Shown here in pieces: positions 1 through 5,169 of a stretch of DNA of 5,169 nt. The notes below the pieces were generated by a model that ran no database searches, had not been told where the DNA came from, and saw only the letters and a list, made by a program, of their open reading frames with translations. The stretch covers positions 1 to 5,169 of the forward strand of contig JAUIKB010000497.1 of NCBI GenBank assembly GCA_030430975.1, in the 5' to 3' direction. Position 1 is the stretch's first letter. Each line of letters starts with the position of its first letter. Origin of the DNA: Polyangia bacterium (GTDB lineage: Bacteria > Myxococcota_A > Polyangia > Polyangiales > Polyangiaceae). Both the position numbers and the translations under genes were made by a program.

Positions 1-1
1 G

Positions 2-964
2 GTGCCGACCAACTACAAACTCGTGGATATCAACGAGGCGCAACTCGACTTTAATAATCTGGGTGGCAACTATGAAACCGCGGTGTCGAATGCGGTGGAC
101 AGCCCGCTTGCCGCAGGCCGTGCGTTCGTCACGGAGTATGCCGGAGCGAGCAACGTCGTGAGCGAGAACCTGCTGGCAGATCCTCGATGGAGGGCGGCGT
201 CCTACCGTGATTTGCCGGTGACGTCGGTTATCAACGAGCTTGAGCGTCAAGGCCTTGTAAGCTGTTCGGGCTTCACCTGCGACAGCACTCATTCGCTGGT
301 TTGGCCACTGGTAGAGCGCTTCATTCCAGCGCCCGTGGGCGTCAATCAGAACGATTTCTACAGCTGCCTCGAATGTTACGAGGACCAGATCGATCTGACG
401 CTTTGGGACGGCGAAGCCTTTTCGGCAGAGTTCGAGGAGCTGATCAAGCGTCCCGGTGACCACGCTCGGGACCTGTTGCAGACATGGCCGTACCTGACGC
501 GCCTCTACACCACGATTTCGCCGAGCGAGATGACGGAAGACCCGATGTTGCGGGAACTGGGCGTGTCGACCCCCGACGTCTCCCAGGTGCGAAGCGCTAC
601 GCTGCGGACGCTTTGTTCGGGCGATAGAGTCACCGAGCTACCCGATGGGCGAACCGCGCCGGCTGATAGCGTGGGCAACATCTCGGACATGCCCTGGGCG
701 GAGAGGGTCTACGAATACAACGATGCCGACGAGGAAGTGGTGCTGCTCGACAACGGCGGTACGATCGATGCGCAGCTAACCACGCTGATGAAGGACATCG
801 ACACGGACGGCCCCACCAACGTTTTTTCGGAGGGTGATACGCCGCGCCAATCACGGGGCTGCGGTTGCCGTGCACCCGCCGGCGCGACCGGTCAGGGCGG
901 CGCCATGCTCGGCGCGCTGGGATTGATGCTGCTGCGCCGCATCCGCCGCAGGCGTCGTGACTGA
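2..964 (+). CDS. Secreted/surface protein with MYXO-CTERM sorting tail, 5'-truncated by window edge
   Basis: The frame is open from the window edge, so the GTG at position 2 is probably an internal codon and the real start, presumably with a signal peptide, lies outside. The 320 visible residues end in a tripartite sorting tail: a Cys-Gly-Cys motif (Cys287, Cys289), a Gly/Ala/Leu-rich hydrophobic stretch (about 298-311), then a dense Arg cluster (312-319). This is the layout of MYXO-CTERM, a Myxococcota signal thought to be processed by an intramembrane protease (myxosortase) that leaves the protein anchored to the cell surface. The body is acidic and has several Cys (SCSGFTC around 87-93, and the pair in SCLECY around 121-126), which suits disulfides in an exported protein. 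A stretch near 165-185 (TRLYTT, then EMTEDP) looks like a conserved family motif, but I cannot name the family with confidence; DUF2330-like secreted proteins are one possibility. The tail is well supported; the function is unknown. Confidence 0.85.
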   Translation: MPTNYKLVDINEAQLDFNNLGGNYETAVSNAVDSPLAAGRAFVTEYAGASNVVSENLLADPRWRAASYRDLPVTSVINELERQGLVSCSGFTCDSTHSLVWPLVERFIPAPVGVNQNDFYSCLECYEDQIDLTLWDGEAFSAEFEELIKRPGDHARDLLQTWPYLTRLYTTISPSEMTEDPMLRELGVSTPDVSQVRSATLRTLCSGDRVTELPDGRTAPADSVGNISDMPWAERVYEYNDADEEVVLLDNGGTIDAQLTTLMKDIDTDGPTNVFSEGDTPRQSRGCGCRAPAGATGQGGAMLGALGLMLLRRIRRRRRD

Positions 965-1002
965 CCGGTTGGCCCTGCGCTGCAGCTGTGGCACAGGGAC
1001 TC

Positions 1003-1701
1003 ATGAGTGTCGTTCAGTATTCCGTGGAGGACGGCGTTGCTTGTGTCGCGATCGATGACGGCAAGGCCAATGCGCTTTCCATTGACGTGTTCGCTGCGCT
1101 CAACGCCGCGCTCGATCGGGCCAAGCTCGATGCTAAAGCCGTCCTGATCACCGGTCGCGAAGGGAAGTTCAGCGCGGGGTTCGATCTCGGCGAGATGATG
1201 AAAGGACCCGAGAGTGCGCGGGCTCTTGTCGCCAAAGGCGCCGAGTTTTTCTTCCGGTTGAGCCTGTTCGAGAAACCGGTCGTCGCCAGCTGCACGGGTC
1301 ACGCTCTGGCTGCGGGTGGCATTCTGCTGATGTGCTGTGATTATCGCGTAGGAAATTCAGGTCGATTCAAGCTCGGGTTCAATGAGGTTGCGATCGGACT
1401 GGTACCCCCGATATTTCTCGTCGAGCTAGCGCGCATGCGGTTGTCGAAGCGATGGTTCAGTCGCGCTGTGACTCAGGCCGAGATCGTCTCGCCAAGTGTC
1501 GCGTTGGATATGGGTCTGCTCGACGAGGTCGTGGATGATGACGTGTACCGAGCGGCGTTCGTCCACGCAGCCAGGCTCGGTCAGCTATCCGGGGCCGCCT
1601 TCGCTCGCGCGAAGCTCCACGAGCGGAAAAAGACGATCGACGAGCTGCGTTCCAGTCTCGACGATGATCTTGCGAGTTTCACGCTTCCCGCGCCGGCCTA
1701 G
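1003..1701 (+). CDS. Crotonase-fold enzyme (enoyl-CoA hydratase/isomerase family)
   Basis: This is a compact 232-residue crotonase acting on acyl-CoA thioesters, presumably in the cytoplasm. The first oxyanion-hole segment is SAGFDL (57-62). The second is the GHALAAGG loop (99-106), followed by the CCDYR strand (111-115). The segment GFNEVAIGL (125-133) carries Glu128, which aligns with Glu164 of rat enoyl-CoA hydratase. The other hydratase acid, Glu144, is replaced by Ile107. That one-acid arrangement resembles delta3,delta2-enoyl-CoA isomerases rather than classic hydratases. The short length and the ADDGKAN-like N-terminus (DDGKANALS, 18-26) match a subgroup usually annotated only as crotonase/enoyl-CoA hydratase family. 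I chose ATG 1003 because AGGGA (995-999) precedes it and the protein then begins at the usual first strand; GTG 988, in frame and five codons upstream, is possible. It starts 38 bases after the previous stop, so co-transcription is possible. The substrate is not predictable here. Confidence 0.93.
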   Translation: MSVVQYSVEDGVACVAIDDGKANALSIDVFAALNAALDRAKLDAKAVLITGREGKFSAGFDLGEMMKGPESARALVAKGAEFFFRLSLFEKPVVASCTGHALAAGGILLMCCDYRVGNSGRFKLGFNEVAIGLVPPIFLVELARMRLSKRWFSRAVTQAEIVSPSVALDMGLLDEVVDDDVYRAAFVHAARLGQLSGAAFARAKLHERKKTIDELRSSLDDDLASFTLPAPA

Positions 1702-1717
1702 GTCTTCCGTTTGTCCG

Positions 1718-1755
1718 CGCCTCGTGGTAGTTCGCCCGCCTCGTGTTAGTTCCCC
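1718..1755. repeat. Two tandem copies of a 19-bp direct repeat
   Basis: The unit CGCCTCGTGGTAGTTCGCC at 1718-1736 is followed without a gap by a second copy at 1737-1755 that matches at 17 of 19 positions (differences at unit positions 10 and 17). It lies in the 88-base gap between the crotonase stop and the lipoprotein start, 34 bases before the ATG. A head-to-tail pair at almost two helical turns could be a regulator binding site, but it could also be a chance local duplication. No third copy is visible on either side. Confidence 0.7.
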
Positions 1756-1763
1756 AGAAGGGA

Positions 1764-1779
1764 TGGCGCGGCTGCGCCA
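1764..1779 (+). promoter_or_regulatory. Small GC-rich hairpin abutting the lipoprotein Shine-Dalgarno
   Basis: TGGCGC (1764-1769) and GCGCCA (1774-1779) can pair around a four-base loop, GGCT. The 3' arm ends on the first A of the AGGAGG Shine-Dalgarno sequence at 1779. The stem is visible in the sequence. A role in tuning translation is inference; a 6-bp GC-rich stem is common by chance in DNA of this composition. Confidence 0.4.
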
Positions 1780-1784
1780 GGAGG
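1779..1784 (+). promoter_or_regulatory. Strong ribosome binding site setting the lipoprotein start
   Basis: A full consensus AGGAGG lies five bases before ATG 1790. It decides the start: the same frame is open further upstream inside the crotonase gene, but only this ATG has such a site and is followed at once by a signal peptide. Confidence 0.88.
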
Positions 1785-1789
1785 CATCG

Positions 1790-3061
1790 ATGAAGTTCCG
1801 TTACGCCAATTGCAATCACATCGCCACGCTCGCCATGGCCGCGACGCTAACGGTCGCGACCGCGTCCGGATGTAAGAACGAGTCCGGCAAGGCTGCGCCT
1901 GCCGGGTCGGCTAGCGCAGCGCCCCAGGTCGATGCGCTGGCTGCATGGTTGAAGGACAACTCGAAGCCGCTCAGTCTCGAGATCTACGAGAAGCTCTTGC
2001 TCGGACTGGCGGACTGCAAGCTGCAGCAGCACGGCATCGACAGCAAGTGTGAGGCGTACAAGAACTTCAAGCAGGCGCGCAATCGCAACACGGCCGTCAA
2101 AGACCTGATGGGGATGAGCGGAAAGCTCGGCGCCAAACACATCGGTCACAAGAGCCCTGCGGTCCGCTATCAAGCGGCGCAGCTAATGCGCTCCATGTTC
2201 GGCTCGGACAAAGGCACGCAGAAGGTCATCCTAGAGGCCGCGAAGAACGAGAAGGATCCGGTGGTGTTGTCCGCACTGGTGCGCGTCGTCGGGTCGCGCC
2301 ACAAGGCCAATGCCGACGTCAAAGCACTGCTGCTCAAGCTCGCTGAACACAAGAACGAACGGGTTCGACAAGAGGCGATGAGCTGGTTCCTTACCAGCTT
2401 CGGCAAAGGCGTCGAAGGCACGTTCGAAAAGGTGCTTGAAAAGGTCGATAAGGACCCGTCCGTCAAAGTTCGCAAATTTCTGTGCTCGCGTTTGTATGGC
2501 AGCTCCGACGCTCGCGCGATCCCTGTGTTCGAGAAATACCTGACGGATAAGGACTCGCCGAAAGACGTATTTGACGGCTGCTGGCAGGGCACGATTTCGG
2601 CCTGGACCGGTTTTCCGAAGCCAAAGGAACCAAACGAAGCCGCCTACAAACTGACGCTCAAAGTTCTGGAGGCGAAGCCGCGCAGCAAGGAGCGGCCCCC
2701 GTGGGCAGGGTTGTCCACGCTGCGTGCAGCCAAGACGGAGTACAAGGCGAACGACAAGTTCGGAACCGAGTGGTACGAGAAGGTAAAGGGCTGGTACAAA
2801 AAAGACCGTCTAACCAAGGCGCTCGGCGCCGTCGCTGGTGACGAAAAGGCGTACTGGATGGCACGTACCGGCGCCATGGAGGTCATGCGTGAACTGGGCG
2901 TCCCGAAGGCGGACTTCGCCAAGATCGCCAAGAAGTACGCGGACGTGAAGCAGGGCGACAATTGGCACGTCAAGCGCAAGGCCGAAGAGATCATCAAGAA
3001 GCTGGAGAATCCCAACGCCGGCAAGCCGGGCAAAGTCGTCAACCGAACGCCCAAGAAGTAG
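1790..3061 (+). CDS. Predicted lipoprotein with HEAT-like repeats, lysine-rich
   Basis: The product has 423 residues. It opens with a signal peptide: a basic start (MKFR), a hydrophobic Ala/Thr/Leu core (about 11-25), then TASGC with Cys28 as the predicted lipidated residue. The box is slightly off consensus, since position -3 is Ala rather than Leu. A Gly/Ala/Ser/Pro linker follows (33-46). Residues about 119-275 form amphipathic helical pairs typical of HEAT/armadillo-like repeats, with recognisable starts at KSPAVRYQAA (121-130), KDPVVLSALVRVV (155-167), NERVRQEAMSWF (189-200) and DPSVKVRKFLCSRL (222-235). Such arrays usually serve as protein-binding scaffolds. The C-terminal part (280-423) is also helical and very basic. 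I count 59 lysines (14%), unusual for a GC-rich genome. Cys76 and Cys87 could form a disulfide. No catalytic motif is seen. It is probably an envelope-anchored scaffold of unknown partner, expressed from its own signals 88 bases after the crotonase gene. Confidence 0.9.
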   Translation: MKFRYANCNHIATLAMAATLTVATASGCKNESGKAAPAGSASAAPQVDALAAWLKDNSKPLSLEIYEKLLLGLADCKLQQHGIDSKCEAYKNFKQARNRNTAVKDLMGMSGKLGAKHIGHKSPAVRYQAAQLMRSMFGSDKGTQKVILEAAKNEKDPVVLSALVRVVGSRHKANADVKALLLKLAEHKNERVRQEAMSWFLTSFGKGVEGTFEKVLEKVDKDPSVKVRKFLCSRLYGSSDARAIPVFEKYLTDKDSPKDVFDGCWQGTISAWTGFPKPKEPNEAAYKLTLKVLEAKPRSKERPPWAGLSTLRAAKTEYKANDKFGTEWYEKVKGWYKKDRLTKALGAVAGDEKAYWMARTGAMEVMRELGVPKADFAKIAKKYADVKQGDNWHVKRKAEEIIKKLENPNAGKPGKVVNRTPKK

Positions 3062-3071
3062 TGCACCGCTG

Positions 3072-3096
3072 GCGGCGCACGGTCAGCGTGCGCCGC
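3072..3096. terminator. Inverted repeat between convergent genes, possible bidirectional terminator
   Basis: GCGGCGCAC (3072-3080) and GTGCGCCGC (3088-3096) are perfect 9-bp complements around a seven-base loop. The repeat sits in the 35-base gap between the lipoprotein stop (3059-3061) and the stop of the DUF2804 gene (3097-3099). The position fits a shared terminator for the two convergent units. Neither side has a real T-run (only TT follows on the + strand), so it is not a textbook intrinsic terminator. It may instead protect 3' ends or assist Rho-dependent ending. Confidence 0.55.
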
Positions 3097-4125
3097 TTAC
3101 CAGCGCGCGACGTGTTTTTCCACGACGCCAAATGCGTCACGTACGGCGATGCGGCCTCCATCGCCAGTTTGGACTTCGCCGTCGAAAGTGCCGAACGGCT
3201 GGACGAAGTCACTTCTGAGCGGTCCCAAAGTCAGGTCCTCGGCTCGCGCGCCACGCGGCGTGAACACCAGGTTGACGCCGCTTCCGTTGAGGCGCCAAGG
3301 CTCACGCGCGGGGTGTCGAGGCACTGTGAACGCGACGGCTCCCAGCGGCACCACGTTTCCATCGACGAACAAGGCGTTTTCCTGTGAAGCGCCCGCTAGG
3401 TCGTAGACATCGCTGGATGCGTTGAAGCCCAAGCGGCGTCCGTCATCGGCCGGATGCGCGAACATCGCCCACTTCCAACAGGTCTGCGTGAGCGCAGCTG
3501 ATCGTGTCCAATCGATGCTGGCCAGACCCGTGGAGCGATACGCGCTTCCAGCGATTTCGAGTTCAAGCGAGCACGGCATCGCCGCGGATTTGTACGTGTA
3601 CGCCGCTCGCTCGGCAGCCAGTTCGAACAACGTGCTGTGCCCCGGCTCGCGTTGGATGTGGGCGCTCGCGACGACGCGGTTGCAGCCAATCTGCAGGTCA
3701 AGTTTCGCCCGCCAACCTGGTTTCGAGCCACCGGTCGACGAGATCATGACGTTGCCGGCCGCGGAACTCCATCGCGTAGCGCCTCGGGTTGGGCCTGGCG
3801 CGAAACACAACGCGCGGCCGAGCGGGGAGGTCGCATCGAACTCGAGGACGTGACTCGGCCCGTCGCGGTCGACCACGTAGCAAAACAACGTCGAAACATA
3901 GCCGAGGTCGACGCAAGCAAACGCGATGAACCAGCGTTCCGTTACAATAGAGTGGTACTGCCACTGTTTGAGGCGATACTGCGCCAACACAGAAGGGAAG
4001 CCGTGCCATGAGACGTTCGGCACCTCGATCGCCCCGCGATAACGACCATAAGCGTATCCCCCAAGGTCACGCGCAAGGCGTGGGGCATCGGGGAGCGTGA
4101 CGTCATGCGCGGGGCGGCTTTCCAT
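3097..4125 (-). CDS. DUF2804 family protein
   Basis: This is a full-length 342-residue protein of the DUF2804 family, which has no established biochemical function. Family hallmarks are visible in order: KQWQYHSIVTERWFIAFA (53-70), where an aromatic-rich segment leads into CVDLGYV (71-77); the DWTR motif (205-208) followed by Trp217 and Trp219; GFNASS (233-238); ENALFVDG (249-256); PWRLN (276-280); FTPRG (288-292); SDFVQPFGTFDGEV (305-318); and the terminal DAFGVVEKHVARW (330-342). There is no signal peptide or membrane helix, so it is probably cytoplasmic. The many alternating beta-like segments suggest a beta-rich fold. Its ATG shares the A with the stop codon of the upstream lyase gene (TGATG), and no separate Shine-Dalgarno is evident, so translation probably depends on re-initiation after the lyase. 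That coupling suggests a job in the same CoA-thioester or lipid metabolism, but this is inference from context. Confidence 0.92.
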   Translation of the reverse strand: MESRPAHDVTLPDAPRLARDLGGYAYGRYRGAIEVPNVSWHGFPSVLAQYRLKQWQYHSIVTERWFIAFACVDLGYVSTLFCYVVDRDGPSHVLEFDATSPLGRALCFAPGPTRGATRWSSAAGNVMISSTGGSKPGWRAKLDLQIGCNRVVASAHIQREPGHSTLFELAAERAAYTYKSAAMPCSLELEIAGSAYRSTGLASIDWTRSAALTQTCWKWAMFAHPADDGRRLGFNASSDVYDLAGASQENALFVDGNVVPLGAVAFTVPRHPAREPWRLNGSGVNLVFTPRGARAEDLTLGPLRSDFVQPFGTFDGEVQTGDGGRIAVRDAFGVVEKHVARW

Positions 4126-5169
4126 CAGAAGCCGTAGGCTTCTTTCATCTCGGGGTCTTTAGCCGCGATTACGCGGGCGAGTTCGACCATTACTTGGCAC
4201 TGCTTGAATGTGGCATCGTCTTGCATCTTGCCGTCGATCATGACGGCACCCGTGCCGTCGCCCATCTCTTCGATGACGCGGCGTGCCCACGCCACTTCTG
4301 CTGGAGGCGGACTAAACACCTTCTTGGCGATGGCGATTTGCTTCGGGTGAAGCGACCACGCGCCCACACACCCGAGCAAGAACGCATTGCGAAATTGGTC
4401 TTCGCAAGCGACCACGTCAGCGATGTCACCGAACGGTCCATAGAACGGGAGAATGCCATGGGCGGCGCAGGCGTCGACCATGGTTGCCATGGTGTAATGC
4501 CATAGGTCCTGCTGCGCCGTGATCCGTGGCGCATCTGGCGCGTCCTGTTGTGGATCCGTCCTGACCAAATAGCCGGGGTGGCCGCCGCCGACTCGAGTTG
4601 TTTTCATACGTCGGCTCGCGGCGAGGTCGGCTGGTCCCAGGCTGATGCCTTGCATGCGAGGACTGGCGCCGGCGATCGCTTCGACTTGGTTCACGCCGCT
4701 AGCGGTTTCCAAGATCGCGTGTACTAGGATCGGACGCTTGAGCCCGTGCTTGGCCTCGAGTTGGGCCAGGAGCTGGTCGACATAGTGGATGTCCTGCGGG
4801 CCCTGCACCTTGGGCACCATGATGACATCGAGCTTCGCGCCGATCGCTCCGACTAGCTCCGTAAAATCGTCGAGCGCCCAGGGGCTGTCGAGGCTGTTGA
4901 CCCGGGTCCAGAGTTGGGTGTCCCCGAAGTCGTTGGCTCGCGCGATCTCGATCAGTCCGTTGCGGGCGTCGAGCTTCTTGTCTGACGCGACCGCGTCCTC
5001 GAGATTGCCAAGTAGGATGTCCACTTTGGCGGCGATCGCTGGCGCCTTAGCCGCCATTTTGGCGTTGCTGGGATCAAAGAAGTGAATCATCCGCGAGGGA
5101 CGAAATGGGATCTCTGAAACAGGCTGAGGCGCTCCGATGGCCAGCGGTTTAAAGAATTCTTTGGGGGTG
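4125..5169 (-). CDS. mcl: Malyl-CoA / methylmalyl-CoA / citramalyl-CoA lyase, Chloroflexus type (5' end outside window)
   Basis: This is a CitE-like (HpcH/HpaI aldolase superfamily) Mg-dependent lyase that reversibly splits malyl-CoA to acetyl-CoA plus glyoxylate; close relatives also handle beta-methylmalyl-CoA and citramalyl-CoA. Counting from the ATG at 5090-5088, visible family features are GNLEDAV (28-34), Arg63 in TRVNSLDSPW, VPK (92-94), Glu128 in ILETASG, SLGPADLAAS (150-159) with Asp155, KTTRVGGGHPGY (163-174), QQDLWHY (193-199), GPFGDI (218-223), SLHPKQ (246-251) and MIDGKMQDDAT (284-294). Glu128 and Asp155 fit the metal ligands and Arg63 the acid-binding Arg. The ATG at 5090 is probably internal: the frame stays open to the edge, and its 26 extra codons include FFKPLAIGAP, the N-terminal signature recalled for Chloroflexus aurantiacus MCL (about 348 residues). 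Only a few residues should be missing. It is the first gene of a coupled pair with the DUF2804 gene. The exact substrate is unproven. Confidence 0.92.
   Translation of the reverse strand, partial: TPKEFFKPLAIGAPQPVSEIPFRPSRMIHFFDPSNAKMAAKAPAIAAKVDILLGNLEDAVASDKKLDARNGLIEIARANDFGDTQLWTRVNSLDSPWALDDFTELVGAIGAKLDVIMVPKVQGPQDIHYVDQLLAQLEAKHGLKRPILVHAILETASGVNQVEAIAGASPRMQGISLGPADLAASRRMKTTRVGGGHPGYLVRTDPQQDAPDAPRITAQQDLWHYTMATMVDACAAHGILPFYGPFGDIADVVACEDQFRNAFLLGCVGAWSLHPKQIAIAKKVFSPPPAEVAWARRVIEEMGDGTGAVMIDGKMQDDATFKQCQVMVELARVIAAKDPEMKEAYGF
4127..4143 (-). other. 7-bp hairpin at the lyase/DUF2804 gene junction
   Basis: Read on the - strand, AGAAGCC-TAC-GGCTTCT (4143 to 4127) is a perfect 7-bp stem with a three-base loop. 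It covers the last codons of the lyase gene and ends on the first base of its TGA stop, two bases before the ATG of the DUF2804 gene. A ribosome finishing the lyase would melt it, while free 30S subunits would meet a folded initiation region. This would reinforce coupled translation; the structure is seen, its role is inferred. Confidence 0.45.

Noticed and set aside
630..1302. - strand open frames opposite the MYXO-CTERM tail and the crotonase start
   Set aside because: No homology-like motifs; they run across two well-supported + strand genes and the gap between them.
1496..1789. Upstream in-frame extension of the lipoprotein gene into the crotonase gene
   Set aside because: It would overlap the crotonase coding region by about 200 bases and hide the signal peptide; AGGAGG plus ATG 1790 gives a clear lipoprotein start.
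2170..3066. Long open frames on the - strand opposite the lipoprotein gene
   Set aside because: Their translations are Ser/Arg/Leu-rich with no recognisable domain, and they lie entirely opposite a gene with a clear signal peptide and repeat pattern.
3149..4011. Several + strand open frames across the DUF2804 gene
   Set aside because: The - strand frame carries the whole DUF2804 motif series through to its conserved C-terminus; the + strand frames are low-complexity Arg/Ser/Ala products expected from GC-rich antisense.
5088..5090. ATG 5090 as the true start of the lyase gene
   Set aside because: No ribosome binding site is seen before it, and conserved family residues continue upstream in the same frame to the edge.
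1..5169. Mobile elements, CRISPR array, tRNA or rRNA genes, or a defence or secretion gene cluster
   Set aside because: No transposase or integrase motifs, regularly spaced repeats, cloverleaf-like sequence or toxin/nuclease motifs are visible; all substantial coding stretches are accounted for by five genes.

Overview
The window looks like an ordinary chromosomal segment of a GC-rich member of the Myxococcota, probably near the Polyangiales/Sandaracinaceae side, though that rank is a guess. The strongest lineage clue is the first protein, which ends in a MYXO-CTERM-type sorting tail (a Cys-Gly-Cys motif, a short hydrophobic stretch, then an Arg cluster). A lysine-rich HEAT-repeat lipoprotein fits the same lineage. 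I see no RNA gene, CRISPR array, insertion sequence or phage gene.

Layout. On the + strand there are three genes: the 3' part of a secreted MYXO-CTERM protein (2-964, cut by the left edge), a crotonase-fold acyl-CoA enzyme (1003-1701), and a predicted lipoprotein with HEAT-like repeats (1790-3061). On the - strand, converging on them, is a two-gene unit. Its first gene is a malyl-CoA lyase of the Chloroflexus type (from beyond the right edge down to 4125). Its second is a DUF2804-family protein (4125-3097). A 9-bp perfect inverted repeat fills the short gap between the convergent units (3062-3096). The 88-base gap before the lipoprotein gene holds a 19-bp tandem repeat and a small hairpin abutting a strong Shine-Dalgarno sequence.

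How the genes may work together. The lyase and the DUF2804 gene share one base (TGATG), so they are very probably co-transcribed and translationally coupled. The lyase handles malyl-CoA, methylmalyl-CoA or citramalyl-CoA. The crotonase also acts on CoA thioesters, but it is on the opposite strand and cannot share that transcript. Nothing links the MYXO-CTERM protein or the lipoprotein to these enzymes except position.

I did not find a clear new multi-gene system. The points most worth a second look are the lyase reading frame continuing upstream of its apparent ATG, the hairpin at the lyase/DUF2804 junction, the 19-bp tandem repeat before the lipoprotein gene, and a crotonase active site with only one of the two hydratase glutamates.
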